The notes beneath the pieces were generated by a model that saw only the letters and a program-made list of their open reading frames with translations, made no database searches and had not been told where the DNA came from. Made by a program: the position numbers and the translations under genes. A DNA stretch of 64,000 nt. Source: Allantophomopsis cytisporea (taxonomy: Eukaryota > Ascomycota > Leotiomycetes > Phacidiales > Phacidiaceae). This document shows, piece after piece, positions 21,278-35,145 of the stretch. Location: the NCBI GenBank assembly GCA_024752435.1, contig CP103023.1, positions 2,046,001 through 2,110,000 of the forward strand, written 5' to 3'. The stretch's first letter is position 1, and each line of letters opens with the position of its first letter.

Positions 21278-21749
21278 GAACTTTTTAAGGTCCCTCTCTC
21301 TTAGGTCCCCCCTCTCCAACCGTATTCCGAATGCGCCTCGATTTTCCTGCTGCGTGCTAGGTTGTGTCTCCTTCGATGAACCCCGACTGGACTCGACGCC
21401 AAACTGCTTCGATACCCTTCCCGTTGCCCTTCCTTCGATCGTCTATTCTCCGCCAACAGCGATTGGGTAGAGCTGGGATTGACTGCGCTCCGGTAAGGCA
21501 ATTTAGCTGTAGATTCAATGGGCGTTGTGGAATTGTGAATTGGCCAAATGCGTGTCGATGATTCGTGAATACGAAGCTACACAAAACACAAATCCGTGAT
21601 CTTTGTTCGTGCGTGCTTCGCAATACTTGAAGAAGGAATGTATACGAATTGTCTGTGTCAAATCGCAAATGTGAATCGAGTAGTAGGAGGAGGAGCAACA
21701 GCAAGGTAGTTGTAGAAGTTGTAGTTGTGGAGGTTGGTAAGAGAAGTAG

Positions 21750-22140
21750 TAACAATGAGAGTGAACCTCTTGTGCGTCACTGAATCCCCTTCCTTCTCTC
21801 GATAGAATCAACAAACTCTCGAGCTTCTCGTCTCTTGGTATTTTGTTAACTTTCCTATCAATCAATCACTCACACCGTTTCTGCTTCAACTTTTCTTCTT
21901 CGTAGCTTTTCGTGCGGCCTCAGCAACGCCTTCTTTCTCCTTTGATACCTTCTCTCTGCTCTCTCCCTCTCTTGATGTCTTGCCTTGTTTTCCAAAGCTC
22001 CTTGGGAAGCTTGCTTTCACTTCTCTATATCCGTAATTCCTTTTCACCAACCTCGTCCTTTTTCAGGTCTTCCCTTTTCCAATACAACTCACAGCTCTTC
22101 CTTCACTGCTACCTTTGTCCCTTCTGGCTCTGGTAGCCCC
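21750..22140 (+). promoter_or_regulatory. Pyrimidine-rich block resembling a fungal promoter/5' leader
   Basis: The plus strand is strongly C/T-rich with CTTCTC, TCTCTC and CTTTTC words, as commonly seen around transcription starts of highly expressed fungal genes. No convincing coding frame follows it, so if it is a leader, the transcript is non-coding or its coding part is not recognisable to me. Confidence 0.35.
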
Positions 22141-23082
22141 CGTTAGATCGAAATTGTAGAGGAACAAGTCAGCCAGAGAATTGACAGAAGTCCAGAAGAG
22201 GCCTTGCACTTAAAGGGACATCGACACCTAGGAATGGAGCCGTAGTAAGATGTCAGAAAGAACGGAGCAATCGGTCACACCCACACAAAACCCAAAACCC
22301 ACCCACACGCATACACTCGCGCGACCCAAGTCCTTGATCCTGGCTACCTGGGAAATCGACGGCGTCCTTGGATTTGGTCCGAGTTGACCAATGACGTGCC
22401 GCAGGGCGTTTATGCTACGCAAGGACCGGCTGGTGGGGAGCTGGAACACGGAATGGCCCTTTTGGGTTCGCAAGAACTTTGACTTCTCTCGTGGCAGAGA
22501 CAAGACTGACGTCCGATGCATCCACTGCACAAACCGAGAGCCTAGACTTGGAACTATGATTATGAGACTATATTTCGACCGCAATGCAATTATGATGTCC
22601 AGAATATCGATTTTTGGTGATTCGAAGAAGAAAATGCAAAAAAGTGTACTGCAATGCAACTTGCCTCTCGACAATTACACAATCCCTGTCGATAAGCACA
22701 GGTTCTCCTTTTTCGGGCTATTTTGTCCTTTTTTCTTCTTTTTTTTCCCTTTTGATTTTGCTTCTGTGATATTATGACCCTCGTCCGAATATGCAGTCCA
22801 GTCCAGTCCCTTTTCCCTTTCCTTTTCCTATATTTGTCGAAGAGTATGGGCCGGATTTGGAATTAGTGTGGAGTTGAGTGCTTGCTCGATTGATTACTGC
22901 TGTAAGTAATGTAGAATTGGGATGACCCGGCCGAGAAAGATGATAGATGTGCCAGTAATGTGATAAATAACATAAGCCGCGGGATATCCGAAATCTATGA
23001 ATATGCTGCGACTTCCCCCTTTGTGACTGGCTCTCTCCCTTTCCCTGTTTTACTATTCCAAATTATCCACTGATAAAGAAGA

Positions 23083-23112
23083 AGAAAATGATGATAATGA
23101 TGATGATATATA
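23083..23112. repeat. ATG/GAT-rich triplet tract
   Basis: An AAG tract grades into an ATGATGATA-type tract with several near-perfect units. Confidence 0.7.
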
Positions 23113-24192
23113 ATGTGATAGGGTGGATGATAATGATATGAAGAGGACAGAGAGGAGAGTAAGCTCTAAGACGCTGAACCAAGCCTAACAATATAATACA
23201 AATAATTCAAGCAACTTCAAGGGCACTCGAGTACTGACTCTGCTGATTATATCTTTCTGTTTTTCTTCTTCTCTTTCACAAAACAAACAAATAAATAGCC
23301 AAGTTACAAGGCATAATCGATCATGGCGGGGCGGCCCTCTTATAGCGCCTGAATACAGAGATCAGACCAGACACCACGTTGTACATACATACATCATCCG
23401 AACGGTGTTTACTGGATTAGGATTCCCAGGCCCCCAAGTCACATCTACAGCTCAGATGGCGCCGAGAGTCAGATTGCGGGTTTCGATCAGCTTTGGTCAG
23501 TTTTGGTCACTTTGATGCCTGCGCACCCGCTTATCCACTCCGGATGACTGGCGATGGGGGAAGTTGGAGATGTTGGAGATATGCACGACCTGCCTTACTC
23601 ACACTGTTCAAATGACTACGTACGTATGTATGTGCATGCAGCGCCACGACGTTAATGGAAAACGATTTATGCCCTTGTCGATGATATCGAGGGGCAAGAA
23701 GGACAATAACTATTCGATGATGACGATTGAATTGGCTTGCGACAGCAGGCACGGGGCAAACCAATGGTGCCTGTCGATGCGTCGTGTTGAAGACAAGCAG
23801 CCGAGATGTATGCGGCTTCAAGGTCCAGCTATGGACGAACAAAACGTATACGCTTCAAGGGTCTTGTGGAAACAAGAACAAGAAGCAAGAGCAAGATAAA
23901 TGCAATACAGTTCAAGGACGGGCGCTGAATGCATTGTAACAAGAAAGCGTTTGTGGACGTGGCAGAACCCATTATACTTTCCGTGGCTTCAGCTTGCTTG
24001 TTCTTGAGGACCCGGTGTTCCTTTGTACGAGTGAATAGCAGCTCTTGCATCTCTTCACCATTATCATTATTATCATCATCACATAATCGCAAAATAGTGA
24101 CGCGTAGTTCTTCTTCACAGACAGCCCTGTCGGGATTACTCGAGAATCATACATCTAGGGCCATGCACGATGGCGATTGACCTTCACGGAGG

Positions 24193-24276
24193 GTTTTTTT
24201 TCTTTTCTTATCTTTTCTTTTATTATTTTTTTTTTATTTTTTTTATTTTTTAACTCACTCACTCACTCACTCACTC
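24193..24276. repeat. T-rich tract and CTCA tetranucleotide repeat
   Basis: About 60 bp that are nearly all T are followed by a run of CTCA units (24254-24276). Confidence 0.85.
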
Positions 24277-25965
24277 TATTCTCATCATTCTTAACTGTGA
24301 CTTTCGGTGGTGATGCATGCAAGGCTTGTCTGCGGCTTATGCAATAAACGAAGGTGATCACCGCAGCGGGAGAGGCAGCGGACATCCCGTTGACATCGCT
24401 GCATCTGCTAGTCACCGGGAACGAGGCTCATCAAACTAATATATCCAACAACGGTCACTCACCAATGGTCTTCACGAACATGGGGAAGCCAACAAAAGGA
24501 AAGGGATCTTAGTCTTCATGAATCATGGAGAAAACAGACACCAAGAGAAATCTGTTCCCGGATTTATACCCATGCCCTTGTCCTTTTTCTCTCCCTACCT
24601 CTCTTTTCTCTTATGCTTCCCCTCGATCTGCATAAGAGTTCATGACGGTGTGATACAGAAGCCGGTCTCATCTCATCCCCATCTTGCTCGTGCCTAACCA
24701 TATTCCCCGATCAACCGGGAACGGCGCCGAAAGGATTTGCCATTGACAACGCAACCGACTGGCATGCTGTTGGACAGTCAAGGTTCAAGGGACGGTGTGT
24801 TGCAAATTGCCAGCTGAAAGGGAAAGTATAGGTGTGTATTGTGCATACTTAGGTATCAAGGGGTAACGAATAAATCGATGCGACACAGACAAATCTGTTC
24901 CCGTCCTCAAGTTACGGCTTGGACGGGGCGGCTTCCATTCCTGAAGGCGAAGCAAACTCCGCATCCGCATCTCACCGGCTACCATACCACACCGACCGCC
25001 GAGGTAAACGCACGGCGCGAACATTACCTGCTTTATGTATATATGTATGTAGTACGGGGTAGGTACATATGTATGGCCGTCACAGTTTGTACATGTGCTT
25101 GTAAAGTATGATTGTATATCTATCTCTATCTAGACACCTAGAGTATCTTTAAACTTAATCGGCAGACGATTACTCAGCTGCTGGTTGGCTCTCTGACTTT
25201 GCTTGTCTATGTATATCCCAGTCGTCATAGAAGGAAAGGAAAAGAGAGAGGGAGAGAGAGGTAGAGAGTCGTTTGAGTATGGTAACACGAACTCTCAGTT
25301 CACTTACCGTACTTTCTGGTTCTTGGATTCGTGCCCGAGATGATCTAAGACTCAATTGGAGTGGCCCCCAAAATCATCAGTTAGCCATACGGATCGCAAT
25401 GATACTCACCGCATCCAAAAGGTGAGGGTAGATTGACTTCAGTTACAAGCTCCGGCTGTCACATTCCAAAACAAGACCAACAAAACCAACACACAAAACA
25501 GACCACATAACATCCAAAAAGCAAGAGGTTTGCAGCCAGGCACCGTGGAATGATTCTCATTGGATTAACAACCAAATATGCTGTGCTCCATCGCGGCGGC
25601 AGACCCCATCTGCGGGAGTCAATTCTTCTTTTTGGTTGAGACGAGTCCAGACGGTTGGTGAGTTGGTGTTCCATGCTTGAGGACAACGCAGCTCGAAAGA
25701 GATCGCAACTTACACTTCACGCCTCATGCTTGGGGTCTAATATGATGATATGATAACTGACGATCTTGAGGTCCAGCATCCCAGCAGACTGATGCGTTTG
25801 CAGAGCTCATGACCGACACAGCCTTGTTTCCGACTCTTTCTCTACGAGAGCATTTTATAGCCCTATTTCTCATCTACCCGGGCTATATGAAATGTGCGTG
25901 AGGCATGTTGGGGGTTAGGAAGGTAGCTCAATTGGGGTGAACACAAAAGGCACGGCTGCATGACC

Positions 25966-25996
25966 GAGAAAGAGAGAGAGAGAGAGGGAGAGAGAT
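25966..25996. repeat. GA dinucleotide repeat
   Basis: An interrupted GA run of about 30 bp. A similar one lies at about 25242-25268. Confidence 0.85.
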
Positions 25997-27255
25997 CCGA
26001 TAGAGTAGTTGAGCAAAGAGGGAATTATTGGCCGAATTTCTGACAATTCGAACAATTGACACCGCAAATACCAAGCCGTCTATGCCTTTTCATCCCCAAC
26101 GCGCGCCGTTATTGTGCCTCGCACTTCTCGGCGAGAGCTCGAATGCTGAGCCGTCCTAGGCATCAATCCTCATTTCGAGCGAGCTGCATATCTACATCCC
26201 ACACACCACACATACGACGGGAAGAGGAGGGGTCCCTCCCCATGTCGATACTTCGGGCATAGGGATATCCGGAATGGCATTTTGGATCAGACATGACTGT
26301 ACCTGAAATTAATATATTATTGTGATAATTCATGTATGTCGTTATAAGGTATCTGGTGTGCCTCTCCATATGAAAAAAAAAACACGAGGAATTTGATACT
26401 GTGTAATGCTTCGAAGAACGACCTTCGAAGCCATTTCCGGACCGCCGCCCTCAAGGCATATGAAATGAAACGAATACGAAAGATTTCTCTGTCATTATTG
26501 CGAATTACGAGGTTGACATGGACGCTTGTTCGTAAGTACATATATCCAGTTAGATAGTGTTGTTGATCTCTGGCCACAATGGCAATTAAAACTGTCCATC
26601 TTATCGACTTTCGATCAACTTTTGATCATGTTTCATATATCCTATCCTATTCCTCTGACTCGAACCCTTCATATCATAGCGAGAGAATCTTCCTAGGCCG
26701 CCTATCTGTGAACATGCCTGTATGTACGTATATTTGTAGGGGGGATTTCCTTTCTCCCCTTATGCGGGATGTTCAAGGGAGACACTGTTAGATGATGAAG
26801 ATGAAGATGTTTGTGGAGTCATGTCCCTGATGTTACATATCCAGGAATTGAAGGCAAGGAACGGGAGAAGGGAGAGGGATGGGATGAGGAGATGGGAAGA
26901 TGGGGCGGGTGGGTGAGGGGCAGGGAACAGGGTTATTTGGTTGTGACGACGTCAAAAATGAGAGCAGAAAGCGATTCGAGGCAATCAAGAGATATCATCA
27001 TCAACAACAACTCAGGCGAAGCAACGACGGTAAGATATGATTGATGGACAGGCACAAGGAACAAGGAGACAATGACAACAAAGCAAAGCAGAGCAAAGCA
27101 AAGTAAAAAAAGTCAGAGCACAGCATGAAAGAACTCAGCTGATCATTGGCTCGGCATTTGGGGAGTTTTGTGTTTTTAACAACGACGACATGCGGAGGAG
27201 TAGAGTAAGGCGGCACTACCATAAACTTCACTCCACGGACGACACGGGTGACAAG

Positions 27256-27319
27256 GAAGTTAAGAATAGAAAGAGAAAAAGAAAGAAAGAAGAAGGGGGA
27301 AAAAGAAGAAGAAAAAAGA
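27256..27319. repeat. Purine (AAG/GAA) tract
   Basis: About 60 bp of almost pure A/G on the plus strand with AAAG and AAGAAG words. Confidence 0.8.
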
Positions 27320-27677
27320 CGTGGCATGTTCAGCATCCAGTGCCACTACAGATTGAGAGTCGTAAGGATTCATAGCTATCCAGTGACAACTAAACCTCCT
27401 CTACCAGCACCCAAAGCCACATCACCGCCCAGTTACAACACGCAGAACATCTTTGACCACACACCGCTATAACCGATTTAGACGTCACAAGACCACACTC
27501 TCATGCGAGAAGCCGCTCTGGTTCCCGCCCCCTGACACCCGCTGCTGCGCATGCGCCAATCCGGACAGGCCACTTTGATTGAATGACTGGAGTGGAAGTT
27601 TGCCAGAGATTGACATGGGGGGTGAATGAGAACATGGGACCATGAAAAAGATTCCTGGGAGAGAGGGGGTTTTGGGC

Positions 27678-27840
27678 GCAGGCAGGCAGGCAGGCAAAGG
27701 CAGGGGGAGTATAATCATATCATGCTGGCTTTTCTTTTCTGTCTTCTTTTTTTTTTTCATTCTTTTTTTTTTTTTTCCATTTACAATATACAATTTCCTG
27801 TCCTCTGTTTTCTATTGTTTTTTTTTTGTTTTCGCCTTTG
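27678..27840. repeat. GGCA repeat followed by long T tracts
   Basis: Several GGCA units (27678-27697) are followed by three long T/C tracts up to about 27830. Confidence 0.8.
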
Positions 27841-29612
27841 GTACTACATAGATAGGTATGGACTACCGAATAATGTTTGACAATGTATGATAATTAATGT
27901 ATGATGATGATGGATGAGGTATTACAAATACAAAAATCGAAAAGCATTTTTCACTTTCTGATCCATTACATTCACTATTCTGTACTCGTGCATAATATAT
28001 CATCCTTACCTCGTGTCATTTTCTTTTTTCTGTGTCTTCCATGCTTTCTGTGCCTCTGCCATGCGATCCCTCAGACTGTATGTAGGTGGATTGTCAATGG
28101 TCTCCTATCATATTCCTGTGAGTGTCCTGCTTTCTCCCTACTGTCTGCTGGCATGATTGTCTTGCTTACGTCGCTATGGCACTGGTTATTCATTTCTCAA
28201 GAATAGTATTTGCCTTCCTCTTGGCGCCTTGGCCGCTGTGGCCGCACCACCCTTCTGTTAACATCAACAGCAACCCATGCTGTTGCACCCTCTAAAGTTG
28301 ACATATCCTTTCCTTCTTGACATGTCTTGTTCAGTACATATAAAATCTCCCCCATCAAGTCTATAACTTTGATACTGTGCACTATACTCACTCCATCCTT
28401 TGATGAACCTCTATTCATGCTCTGTCTAACCATGACCATTCTGACTGTCTGACTTCACCTCACCCCTTGGCCTTACTCCCAGCCAGTGCTTGCCTTACAC
28501 GTTTCATCCAGTTGCCTTTGCATTTCTCCTCTCATATTGCTATTGAATGCCCATCCCCGGGCACCGAAGATAGAGACCTCTTAGGGTTAAAAAGGGGCGC
28601 TCTTAGGAAAATAGCCTCCGAATCTGGTGTGTGGTGTGACTATGCGGCGGCTTTATAAGGGATGGTGGAAGAGTACGTACTGCAAGAGTACGGAGTTCTT
28701 ATGAAGACAGCACTATAGCAGTGGACAGGGTCCGCGATTACAGTGGGTTCTCGAGCCTACGAGGGGCCTGTAGCCTGTCCGTCAGCACTATCATCGCTAA
28801 CAATCAGCCCTCTTCTCCATAATACCGTCCAGATCAGGGCTTGTCAGCGGCTGTCATCCTACCTATATCATTTGGCGCTGTGGTGTTCAGTGCGTGACTT
28901 TCTCGGTGACCACTGCCAAGCCCTTCCAAGACTTCCATGCATTCAGACTTCTCACCAATATTCAAAGTCCTGCCAGGAAAGGCCTCCAATATCAAGCATC
29001 TCTTTTTTCTGCTCCTGACTTTCAATCTCTGACCGTAGGGGAAATATTGCTGTGTGCATGCATGCTCAACTGGGAGTCATCCTCTCGTACCTCGGATCCG
29101 TGGTTTTCAGCGCCCCCCAACGGTAAGACAGGGCCCTTCATCCGTGCCGAAGTGCAAGGTTTAGTGGTGCTGTTTTGGTGGTGTTGGTGCTACGCAGGCC
29201 GTTCTCCAGGCATTTATTGCCTTATGTTGTTGGTTGCATGAGATGCCAGCCAATATGGCTGACGTAGATGATAAAGGGCAAAATGGTCAGTCCGTCAATC
29301 AGTCAGTCCATGATCACAGTGAAATACATCAAGGCGATAAGAATCAGGCTAATACATCACTATATGAACAACGATGGTAAAGAAAGAATTATGGGATTCT
29401 GTACGTAGAGTGTGTCTTAACTACCTGGTAGGATGATAAGTCAATGTTACACAGCTACTCATGCCTACACATATGCCCCCATCGTGACCCTAATCTTCCC
29501 ATTAACTTGTCTTGCCTTATGCAGCCGACGGGTACAGCCGTCTCTAAGATATGCAATATATCTAGCCGCAAAACCAACACATCGAGCATATCTGTCAAGC
29601 ATCTAATTATCT

Positions 29613-29635
29613 CTCTATCTATCTATCTATCTATC
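29613..29635. repeat. CTAT tetranucleotide repeat
   Basis: More than five perfect CTAT units. Confidence 0.9.
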
Positions 29636-30181
29636 CGTCTTATGGCTTGGCTCGTACGAGTATTCATTCACTTACAACACATGTAAGTACACATGCCCCT
29701 GATGAATCATTCTCGATAACAAACAGTCTGCAAGAAGCTATACTTACTTGTACGCATGCTCTCAGCCTCAAGATGATCATACATACTCGGCTCTCGAATA
29801 AGAACTATATCAAGCAACATGTCCGACAAACTAGTTCCTCATGAATCACTCACTACAAGGTTACTGCTCTACAAACCAAGAGAAAGTCATCCGCGGAAAT
29901 GTCTGTATACCTATGGACCTTGAGGACTTGAAAATAGCAATACATCATGCAAGATGATATCCCCGTAGACAGACTATGAAATGCTGCAACTGAATCAAGC
30001 AATACATCAACGTACTCCTATACGGAGTATCAAAGTCACGCAATACCACCACGTTAAAGTCAAAAGTGCACAGAAAACATCAAAGCACGTTACATTCTCA
30101 TGGCTCCCTGCCTGCCCATGCTCCCTCACCACATCAATAAAACATTCAACAAGTTAGAAAAGGGTTAGGAGGACAGTGAGC

Positions 30182-30257
30182 TGATTGATTGATTGATTGA
30201 TTGAATGAATGAATGAATGAATGAATGAATGAATGATTACCTACATACCTTACCGTG

Positions 30258-30295
<38 letters not shown>
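30182..30295. repeat. Compound microsatellite GATT / GAAT / CT
   Basis: GATT units (30182-30203) grade into GAAT units (to about 30235). A near-perfect CT run of 37 bp follows at 30259-30295 after a 23-bp spacer. Confidence 0.92.
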
Positions 30296-30296
<1 letters not shown>

Positions 30297-30770
30297 ACAT
30301 ATTGCTCCCTTCCCTACCCTGATACTCTTCTTTTTACAATATACGGGGATCGCGTGCGCCCCCCTCCCCAGAAAAAAATCCCACCGCCTTCGCATCGGAA
30401 TCCACAAATGCACAATCGCACGCACCTTGCACAGCCAGCATCTCAATCAGCACCACACACGCAACACACCAGCCAAACTCAACTCTCACATCTCATCGCC
30501 AATCTTACAAGCTCTCACGATTGGGCCAATGAGAAAGAAGCATTCTTCATCAAAGCAGAACAACGCACAGGTGCCAAAGATAAAAGCCAGCACAGACTCG
30601 GACGATAGATATATCTACCAAGGATAACAGCTTATGTATCATACATACATAGATGCAGCTCAGACCAACCCCAAAAAGACACAATGATAATCCTCAAATT
30701 AAAGCTCCAGCTCCAGCTCCTACCCAGGTGATCGATCATCTCTGTTTTTAGCAGAAGAGTAAATAAAATA

Positions 30771-30814
30771 AATCAAAAATGAAATCAAAAAATCAAAAAT
30801 CAAAAATCAAAAAT
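30771..30814. repeat. AAAAATC tandem repeat
   Basis: Five or six copies of a 6-7 bp AAAAATC-type unit in an A-rich stretch. Confidence 0.8.
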
Positions 30815-31715
30815 CCAACGCGTTTCTCTCAAATGGTTTCCCTCAAATTACCAACACCACCACCAACAACAAAATAACCAATGCTAAGCCACCAGCACAC
30901 ACACACACACCCACACAACAAACGACAACCTTTTTCCCAAACCCATGCGCAGCGCTGCGCAAGGATGACCCGCCGGCGACACGGCGCAGGGAGGTCCCGG
31001 TGACAGGGAAAATCCCTGGAGAACCCTGCCTCACGACTCCAACTGCATGGCTGATGGGAGGAGCTAGAGGGAAGGTGATGGTCGAGGTAAGGTAGCCCAC
31101 CCGAACCCGAACCCAAACCCGTTTTTTTTCTTCAAGTGGGCGGCGGCGCGCGCGAGCGTTTTTTCCCCCCCTTCCCTTCTTCTTCTTTCCCTTCATTTCA
31201 TTTCATTCTCTCTTTCTGATCCTCTTCTCTGTCTATTTTCCTTTCCTTTTCATCCCTTTTTTTTTTTTTAATTCTTTTTCGTTCGTTCCCTTCGCCCTCC
31301 GGGCTAGCTAGTACTTGGTGCTAACCTCCATTACCGAGCCGTGCGAATCTGACCTGATCTGACCTGACCGGACCTGACTTGAGCTAACCTTTCCCTACCC
31401 ATGGGTAAAGCCTCTCGCCGTGCACGGCAATAGTTGCTGGGTCTGATTTGGTGGGCTGACCGAGAGCACTATTCTTTACTACTTCACACTTATCGTATCC
31501 AGATATGTTTTGGTATCCACTTACATATGGTGTTTATAGTGTTTGTGGTGTTAACGGTGTTTCTTGAAGAGTTGCGCGCACTCAACGGAGAGATTGGTAA
31601 GGCGGTTGAGACACTCGGATAGCAGGGGGAATAGGAAAAAACGAGAGGAATGGGTTTGGTGACAAGTGCTTTCAATGGACGGACGGGGCAGTCAGAAAAA
31701 GAGGGTGTGATGGGT

Positions 31716-31777
31716 TATGGGTGTGGGTGTGGGTGTGGACGTGGACGTGGACGTGGACGTAGATGTGGATGTGGATG
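31716..31777. repeat. GTGGGT/GTGGAC hexanucleotide repeat
   Basis: About ten hexamer units that change gradually from GTGGGT to GTGGAC to GTGGAT. On the minus strand this reads as Thr/Ser-Pro-like dipeptides, but no gene is apparent. Confidence 0.9.
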
Positions 31778-33864
31778 CCATTACTATTGGACTTTTGGGT
31801 GCAGAGCTCCGTAGAATGGGAAGAATGCAGCGGGCCGCTGTCGGGAAGCCGGGATTCTTGGGTTGGTGCTTAGTTTGACGAGCCAAATCCTTTTGATGCT
31901 CGGAGTAAGATAGATATGAACATGCATACATATATGTACGTTGATCGTGAATCGGTCACCTCCAACATCACCTGCCTTTGGATTACTCAACATAATCGTA
32001 TTACTTCGTATGGTCGTATATATACATATACATATATATTTCTTTTGATATCAAATTGACAAGTACTAAGCATGCTCAAAAGTGGGTACAGTACACTTGC
32101 AAATATGCTTTTCCACTTTCTTTATTTGTCTCGTGCACACTCCAACCCTAACTCGGTGAATCATTGCCATGCGTATGTGTAGAACTGTACATGTACCCAA
32201 CTCAAATCACTCCACGACGACCGAGCATCGAGGATCGAATGAGCTCGGCTGTTATGTCTTGAAGGTTTCTCTCAGTATTTACGTGAAACTCGACATGGAA
32301 GAATAGACATATAGAGCGGAGTACACTATGGTGCCATGCTTAGGCTTATCACCTTGAAGTCATAGCACTGCTGATACAGCATACCATCCACGTATGGTTG
32401 GTTTCTGCAGAATCCAACGTCGGTATATTTTTTATATACATAAAACTATAAGTATATATATGGATATATATTATACTCACTTATATTTATATCGCTATAC
32501 CAACACCATACAACACGAGTGTACACAGACCATAGAGATCCCTTCTGATTCATGTCGTACACAGCCATTCCATCGCGTGGCATGCCCTTTTTCTCACCGC
32601 CGTCTGCAGATCCCTCGCATGTCGCGCTTAACAGGTGCTTCCGTGTGGGCAGGGAAACGACCTCGGGAGTAAGCAGAGACATCCAGATCGGAAAGAAAGA
32701 CATCAGGGTAACGGCAACGGTTCGAATGTCGAAAAGGTAAAGTTCGAATGTGGCCACCTGCATGATACATGTGTGGTACTCATCCCGGCCCAGTCTGGTC
32801 CATCCATAATAAGAACAATAAGAATGATAATCATATATTGTGTCAACACAACCAAATCTTATGCGGTGGTTTGCTGACAACATCACGCTTCACTCGATCT
32901 GTTGATCCTCCGCACTTACATATGAGCGAGCCTACAATGGAGGGGTATCTAATTTATGCTTTCCACCTACATTGCCTACCTTATGCCTTTTAGCCGCTGC
33001 CCATGATGACGCTTCAGCAGGCCACCGTCATCTAGCAGCATGTAATGTGATGTCGCTTTCCATTTTTGATGATACTTTGCCCTGCCAAAAATCAACTTTA
33101 TCCCATCACTCCTTGACAAGTCAGCTGTATTATTCCAACTACCTAGTCACCCATGTTCGAGAGTCCAACGACATATAACAATTGGAGCTGATGCTTGTTG
33201 TCCCCGCACGAGAGCCATTGCCTTTTGACATGGGAGTAGAGTTCCACAGCATAGCATCGTCATCCTGCCATCTGTATCTTTTTGCTGGTGGTCATCGTAC
33301 ACTGTGCAGTCTAGATTGTATACGCACCTCTGAAGCTGCACTGATCTCGATCTTTGTGGGTTCTAGAATTCTAGAACGCCATTTGACTTCAATCAACGCG
33401 CATCTTGGCGTTGTGAGCCTTTCTTATGTACATACTTGGACGTACGCACAATGCATATATCATTCCCGATGATGTTGACCTAGGCCTATCAACCCAAACC
33501 CCCTGGGTCACACCGCGGGAAGCGTAGCGTTTGACCTGCTTCAACATGTACAGCCACATAGGGATTTACCTGAGGAAGATACATATCCACCTCACGCATA
33601 TGGACTTCCTGACTCTGTCAACCCGTACAGTACAAGCGCGAAGCGCAATATGCCGATGCAGAATCGGGCCAGCAAGGTATCACCAGGGCGCTCGTTCGCG
33701 TACATACAGCGCCGAGCCGTGCCATGTCCCATATATGAACAACATGCCGTTTCATGTGCAGCAACGCCCACATACCGATATGCAACGCAGAAAAGCAGAC
33801 CGTTCGGGGAGGAGCAAAGGCAAAGATAGAGAGAGGCAAGGCAAGGCATGGCAACACAGCACAG

Positions 33865-33902
33865 CGCAACGCAACGCAACGCAACGCAACGCAACGCAAC
33901 GC
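33865..33902. repeat. GCAAC pentanucleotide repeat
   Basis: Seven and a half perfect copies of GCAAC within a longer A/G/C-rich stretch (about 33780-33950). Confidence 0.92.
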
Positions 33903-34260
33903 AGGACAAGGCAACGAGCGCACCGCAAGCATAACGAAGTCAGTCACACTGCACAGAGCACATGCGACGCCACGCCGCACTCCTACATCCTACATCCTAC
34001 ATCATCTATCATCTTCTCCTCACGTATAGACGAGCGCCATAGCGTACGCACGCGTCGCACCGCACCGCTTCCGTATCCCATCGTATCCCAAAAGGTGGAG
34101 GGAAGCGGGCCGTCGGAGAGCAAGGTGCGTTGAGACGGCAAGACCAAGCGCAGTAGTGACATGAGTTGATAAAAGAACACAAACGAAACCGAAGCTGAAT
34201 GCAAACCCAATTCCATATTCGCCTCCTCCCCCCCCGTTCTCACTCTCTCTCTTTCATTTA

Positions 34261-34290
34261 TTCATCCATCCATCCATCCATCCATCCATT
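34261..34290. repeat. CATC tetranucleotide repeat
   Basis: Six to seven CATC units within a C/T-rich block. Confidence 0.9.
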
Positions 34291-34871
34291 CATTCTCCCT
34301 TTCCATATTAACTCGCCGTCCGCATTGCATCCCTTTTCAATCTCGTCTCGCACCCGCACCCAAATGCCAGAAGAAGAGAGTCCGGAGGTGCCGTGAAACT
34401 ACCGTATGGCATGACATGGCATGGCATGGATGGGCATTGCATTTGAATCTCAATTCGAATGCTAATCTGAATCCCGAACCCCAATAATCCCCATCGAGCG
34501 GATCATTCCCCCACCCACTCCGCGTTCCAATCACATGACACGTCCTACTTAGCCTGGAGCAGTTGGCATTGTCCTCCGTAAGGTAGGTAGTCCACAAGGG
34601 GACTTTTGGTCCAATGTTGCGCATAAGGTAGATATGTACACAGTACAAGTCCAGTACTTTGCACATACTTTTTGGTGGTGCGTAGTACTGTATCTAGTAG
34701 TACATAATAGTACTTGGTAGTTAACGGCGGAAGCGGAAATCGGAATCGGCCGGCGGCGAGAGTGGAGTGAGACATGGCCACGTGGGATGGAAGGGGGGAG
34801 GGCTGGTTTCGGGGGAGAGAATGGAGTGGGACGGACGGACTGGGACGAACTGGGATGCCTTGGCTATGGTT

Positions 34872-34912
34872 GGAGGAGAGGAGAGGAGAGGGGAGGGGAG
34901 GGGAGGGGAGGA
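34872..34912. repeat. GAGGA/GGGGA repeat
   Basis: Eight GGAGA or GGGGA pentamers in a row on the plus strand. Confidence 0.88.
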
Positions 34913-35117
34913 AGTGCAAGTGCTACTACTAAGTATGGGTGTGTGTGTGGTGGTATGGTGGCTAGTGTGTGTTGGCGATGAGAGGAACGAGCGTGGCTTT
35001 GATGGGTGTGAATGAGGCAAGGTATGCATTCGACCGGCCTTGTAGGGAGATGAGGGCTTTTCACTGAGACTGAATGACTCATTCATTAGGAGGCGAATTA
35101 ATTTCGGTAATTACCTA

Positions 35118-35145
35118 TTTGTTTGTTTGTTTGTTTGTTTTGTTT
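35118..35145. repeat. TTTG tetranucleotide repeat
   Basis: Six to seven TTTG units, one of them with an extra T. Confidence 0.9.

Noticed and set aside
22228..22674. 148-codon minus-strand frame
   Set aside because: Random-looking translation with no domain; it overlaps a plus frame of similar length.
31090..31125. CCCGAA/CCCAAA repeat resembling telomere sequence
   Set aside because: Only three imperfect units, not TTAGGG on either strand.
33531..34133. 200-codon frame in the gene-poor region
   Set aside because: Its length depends on a stop-free pentanucleotide repeat; flanking residues look random.
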